Origin: Chryseobacterium sp. CH25
GTDB taxonomy: Bacteria > Bacteroidota > Bacteroidia > Flavobacteriales > Weeksellaceae
Reading direction: 5' to 3'
Assembly: GCF_004119455.1 (NCBI RefSeq)
Contig: NZ_NRQT01000001.1
Coordinates: 496,001-560,000, forward strand
Length of the DNA stretch: 64,000 nucleotides
Position numbers and translations under genes: made by a program. Each line of letters opens with the position of its first letter. Position 1 is the first letter of the stretch. Below are positions 60,838-64,000 of the stretch, one piece after another. The notes beneath the pieces were generated by a model. That model was not told where the DNA came from. It saw only the letters and a program-made list of their open reading frames with translations, and did not search any database.

Positions 60838-61221
60838 ATGAAACATATTATCCAAGAGGTTTTCAGCAATATTTTAGAAAACCCGGTATTTGATTTATCA
60901 TTCATTGAAAAATACTTCTCAAAAGACTATATCCAGCTTGTAGACCACACTCAACTCAATTATGAAGAGTTCATTCTGCACATCCAGAAGTTGAAAGAAA
61001 AAGTTGCCGAGCAAAAGATTACGATCCTTAACTACGCTGAAAATGGAAATATCATTTTCACCCATCATATAGCAAAATCAGTATTGAAAGATGGTACCGT
61101 TGTGAAACATAAAGTACTGGCAGAATTCACCATTCAGGAGGGTAAGATTATAGGATGTGATGAACTGACCTTACTATTGGAAGGTAACCAAACTGAAAAA
61201 AATTTAGGTTCTGAAATGTGA
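60838..61221 (+). CDS. SnoaL/NTF2-like protein
   Basis: A 127-residue protein from the ATG at 60838; the longer frame starts with the TTG of the -33 box. The SnoaL-like fold is shown by NPVFDLSFIEKYFSKDYIQLVDHTQLNYEEFILHIQKL (about 14-52), then IIFTHHIAKSVLKDGTVVKHKVLAEFTIQEGKIIGCDELTLLL (about 72-115), the typical H-x-E-F-x-I-x-x-G-K-I end. The function is unknown. A complete consensus promoter and a palindromic operator precede it, so it is independent of the ECF41 unit upstream. It stands alone before the TonB receptor. Confidence 0.82.
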   Translation: MKHIIQEVFSNILENPVFDLSFIEKYFSKDYIQLVDHTQLNYEEFILHIQKLKEKVAEQKITILNYAENGNIIFTHHIAKSVLKDGTVVKHKVLAEFTIQEGKIIGCDELTLLLEGNQTEKNLGSEM

Positions 61222-61306
61222 TAAATCTCTGCATTCCGGCTCCAGTATTAACAAATCTTAAAACAACGTTAATTTTAACTTCAACCCTTTATCCAAACAG
61301 TCGTTT

Positions 61307-61314
61307 AATTTTGT
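61307..61314 (+). promoter_or_regulatory. Bacteroidota -7 box of the TonB receptor gene
   Basis: TAATTTTG matches TAnnTTTG 26 bases before the GTG at 61341. The -33 side is weak. Confidence 0.55.
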
Positions 61315-61340
61315 TGTGATTTTTATCTAATTAAACGAAA

Positions 61341-64000
61341 GTGAAGAAAATTTTTACATCTGTTTTATTTTGTGCTTCTCTATTTTTCTATGCACAAACC
61401 GGAACTCTTTCCGGAAACATTAACGACGACTCGAAAATTGCCCTGCCGGGAGCTAAAATCTCCTTAAATCCGGGTAATATCTACACCACTTCCGATGAAC
61501 ACGGAAATTTTGTATTTCTGAATGTTCCACCGGGAAATTATACCATGAAGGTAGATTATCTGGGCTATGGTACTCATCAGTATGAAGTGATGATAGCCTC
61601 TGAAAAAAATACCCAGCAGAACATTATTTTCAATAAAAAGGAAACAAGTATTGGTGAAATTGTGGTTTCAGGAGCTACATTAAAGAATCAGGCCAGAGCT
61701 TTGAACAAACAAAAGAACAACTCCAACATCACCAATGTGATCTCAGCTGATCAGATCGGACGTTTTCCGGATGCCAATATTGGAGATGCCTTAAAGCGTG
61801 TTCCCGGGATTACCATACAGAACGATCAGGGAGAAGCCAGAAACCTTATCATTAGAGGTCTTGCTCCTAATCTGAACTCTGTCACCTTAAATGGAGACAG
61901 AATTCCTTCTGCGGAAGGAGATAACCGTAATGTTCAGATGGATTTGATTCCTTCCGATATGATCTCTACTATTGAGGTTAATAAAACCCTTACTCCGGAT
62001 ATGGACGCCGATGCTATTGGTGGCTCTGTGAACTTGATTACAAGGGCTTCTCCTAACGGACGAAGAATTTCTGCAACCTTAGCAGGTGGATACAATCCTA
62101 TTCGTGAAAAAGGAAATTATACTGCAGGATTGGTTTATGGAGACCGTTTTTTAAACAAAAAACTAGGTGCAGTATTCAGTTTCTCTTATAACAACAATAA
62201 TTTTGGATCAGACAATATCGAACCTGTATGGAGCCAGGCTAACGACAAGGCTCAGACGGTTTATGTAAGCAAAATGGGCGTTCGTCACTATAACGAACAC
62301 CGTATCAGACATAGTTTTGATCTGAATATGGATTATGAATTCAATTCTAAGAACAAAATCTATGCTTCTGCCATGTACAACTTCAGAAATGATAAGGAAA
62401 ACAGATTTGCTCTTGGCTATAAAATAAAACCGGTTTACAATGCTGATGAATCTGAAATTATTGACTGGAAAGGAAGTATCACAAGACAGAATAAAGGCGG
62501 AGACGCCGCTAATGACAATACCCGTCTTGAGAAACAGAAAGTTCAGAATTATGCCTTAAGAGGAGAACATTTACTTGGTTCCAAGGTAGATCTTGACTGG
62601 TCTATGAATTACGCAATAGCCAGTGAAGACAAGCCTCATCAACGTTATATTGAATTTGAGAACAGTAAGATGAGCTTTTCGCCGGACCTGAGTGATCCCA
62701 GAAAACCAATGTTCAATCTTCTTGCGGCAGATAATCTGGGAAACTATAAACTAAGTGATCTTTCTGATGCCAACAGCTTCACTCAGGAAAAAGAATTTGG
62801 TACTAAAGTGAATGTACGTTTTCCTTTTTCTGTAATTGACGGTCAGAAAGGAAGACTTCGCACCGGTGCCAGAATCCGTTTGAAAGAAAAAGAAAGGGAG
62901 AATGACTTTTATGCATTCACACCTACGAGCAGCATGGGAAGCCTTCTGTCTGTGCCTACTCTATATCTTGACGGGCAAAATTTTCAACCTGGGAATTATG
63001 TTCCGGGAGCATTTGTTGATCCGGCTTATTTAGGTGGATTAGATCTGTTTAATCCTGCCTTATTCAATGGAAAATCGAAGCCTTCAAAATTTCTTTCCAA
63101 TAATTACAGTGCCAAAGAGCAGATTTATGCAGGATATATCCGTTGGGACCAGGATTTCAATGATAAACTCTCCATGATTGTGGGAGCTCGTGTGGAAACC
63201 ACCAAAATTGATTATACCGGAAATTACGTAATGAATGAAAAAGACCTGGTTGGAAAAATCAATAATACCAATACGTATACGAACGTCCTTCCGAATTTGT
63301 CTTTCAAATATGTTCCGGTTCAGGATCTTGTGCTTCGTGCAGCCTTTACCACTGCCCTTGCCCGTCCGAACTATTACTCATTGGTGCCTTATCTTAACGT
63401 TATTTCAGAAGATGAGATTGTATCTGCAGGAAACCCTAGCCTGAAGGCAACCTACTCTTATAATTTTGATTTCATGGCAGAAAAGTACTTTAAGTCTGTG
63501 GGAATTCTTTCCGGAGGGATCTTCTATAAAAATCTGAAAGACTTTATTTATACTTTCTCCAGAAGAAATTATACAGCGAATGATTTCGCCAACGACTTTG
63601 CAGGGCAATCCAACCCTATTCCGGCAGGTGAAAGCAACTGGAAATTCACCCAACAACGCAATGGAGATAATGTAAGTATCTATGGTTTTGAAGTGGCTTT
63701 ACAAAGACAGTTAGATTTCATTCCCGGAGCATTCTGGAAAGGTATGGGAGTTTATGTTAACTACACCTATACTCATTCCAAAGCTAAAGGAATTACCAAC
63801 GATGAAGGTACCGAAAGAACAGATGTAGGATTTCCGGGAGCAGCACCTCATATGTTCAACGGATCGCTTTCATGGGAAAACAAACGTTTTTCTGCAAGAG
63901 TTTCTATGAACTACGCCTCTCATTACATTGACGAACTGGGTGGAAAGTCTTTTGATGACCGTTATTATGATAAACAGTTTTTCCTAGATGCCAATGCTTC
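61341..64000 (+). CDS. TonB-dependent receptor (5' part)
   Basis: Open for at least 886 codons to the window end. The start is a GTG at 61341; I see no closer ATG. The signal peptide (1-19, ending FYAQ) is followed by a carboxypeptidase-like regulatory domain (about 20-105: GTLSGNINDDSKIALPGAKI, HGNFVFLNVPPGNYTMKVDY). The plug follows (about 120-235: DQIGRFPDANIGDALKRVPG, GLAPNLNSVTLNGDRIPSAE, ADAIGGSVNLITR). The rest is beta-barrel with alternating aromatic strands (VGARVETTKIDY, FTTALARPNYYSL). The plug type is that of the TIGR01782-like receptors of Bacteroidota and Proteobacteria. The substrate (siderophore, metal or glycan) cannot be read. No SusD partner is inside the window. Confidence 0.9.
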   Translation, partial: MKKIFTSVLFCASLFFYAQTGTLSGNINDDSKIALPGAKISLNPGNIYTTSDEHGNFVFLNVPPGNYTMKVDYLGYGTHQYEVMIASEKNTQQNIIFNKKETSIGEIVVSGATLKNQARALNKQKNNSNITNVISADQIGRFPDANIGDALKRVPGITIQNDQGEARNLIIRGLAPNLNSVTLNGDRIPSAEGDNRNVQMDLIPSDMISTIEVNKTLTPDMDADAIGGSVNLITRASPNGRRISATLAGGYNPIREKGNYTAGLVYGDRFLNKKLGAVFSFSYNNNNFGSDNIEPVWSQANDKAQTVYVSKMGVRHYNEHRIRHSFDLNMDYEFNSKNKIYASAMYNFRNDKENRFALGYKIKPVYNADESEIIDWKGSITRQNKGGDAANDNTRLEKQKVQNYALRGEHLLGSKVDLDWSMNYAIASEDKPHQRYIEFENSKMSFSPDLSDPRKPMFNLLAADNLGNYKLSDLSDANSFTQEKEFGTKVNVRFPFSVIDGQKGRLRTGARIRLKEKERENDFYAFTPTSSMGSLLSVPTLYLDGQNFQPGNYVPGAFVDPAYLGGLDLFNPALFNGKSKPSKFLSNNYSAKEQIYAGYIRWDQDFNDKLSMIVGARVETTKIDYTGNYVMNEKDLVGKINNTNTYTNVLPNLSFKYVPVQDLVLRAAFTTALARPNYYSLVPYLNVISEDEIVSAGNPSLKATYSYNFDFMAEKYFKSVGILSGGIFYKNLKDFIYTFSRRNYTANDFANDFAGQSNPIPAGESNWKFTQQRNGDNVSIYGFEVALQRQLDFIPGAFWKGMGVYVNYTYTHSKAKGITNDEGTERTDVGFPGAAPHMFNGSLSWENKRFSARVSMNYASHYIDELGGKSFDDRYYDKQFFLDANA

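Noticed and set aside
1..64000. CRISPR arrays, tRNA and rRNA genes
   Set aside because: I looked for regularly spaced identical repeats and for tRNA arm patterns and found none. The tandem repeats seen are heptamers and microsatellites.

Overview
The window looks like chromosomal DNA of a flavobacterium of the Chryseobacterium type (Bacteroidota, Weeksellaceae). The DNA is AT-rich, Shine-Dalgarno sites are weak or absent, and several genes have the Bacteroidota -7 box TAnnTTTG upstream. The gene content also fits: VGIGTxxP-type exported surface proteins, a TonB-dependent receptor with a carboxypeptidase-like N-terminal domain, a small GG-leader bacteriocin-like peptide, and many AraC regulators with the NYLN helix motif. 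The assignment rests on recognised families, not on a search.

Layout. (1) 1-10,251, minus strand: a large exported beta-rich protein, then a 1,761-residue exported protein with a zinc-protease domain and a divergent TNT-like (NAD-glycohydrolase type) C-terminus, then an overlapping small gene that leaves the window. This reads as a polymorphic toxin-immunity cassette. (2) 11-23.3 kb: an orphan glycosyltransferase, two small HTH genes (one frameshifted), four AraC paralogues, and six exported proteins, at least four of them with the VGIGTxxP N-terminal module. (3) 23.6-34.7 kb: hydrolases, membrane and exported hypotheticals, an S41 peptidase, DinB, TPR, GNAT and NTF2-like proteins, an AraC and a Crp/Fnr regulator. 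A perfect CRP-like palindrome sits in front of the NTF2-like gene. (4) 34.9-40.2 kb: a frameshifted DUF418-like membrane protein, a thioredoxin plus DUF2938 pair, and a divergent HxlR/MFS pair with a tandem operator. (5) 40.2-42.5 kb: a Cys-rich GG-leader peptide, an ABC transporter and a decayed membrane-protein gene. (6) 42.6-50.4 kb: metabolic and housekeeping-type genes (MBL hydrolase, PutP, M1 aminopeptidase, cupin-8 protein). (7) 50.6-57.8 kb: TetR, an S74 chaperone-ended protein and a 1,880-residue repeat adhesin. (8) 58.8-61.2 kb: an ECF41-type sigma factor with a C-terminal SnoaL domain, an azoreductase and NTF2-like proteins. Two promoters here match the ECF41 pattern exactly in spacing. 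(9) The 5' part of a TonB-dependent receptor runs off the right end.

The strongest candidates for something new are the toxin cassette with its 1,562-residue companion, the ECF41/azoreductase regulon, and the Cys-rich peptide with its transporter. Three genes are each broken by what looks like a single missing base in an A/T run of 7-8. That may reflect homopolymer sequencing error or real slippage. Intergenic spaces carry several repeat families: heptamer arrays, GGAAGCTGG inverted pairs and GCTAAAGCC hairpins.
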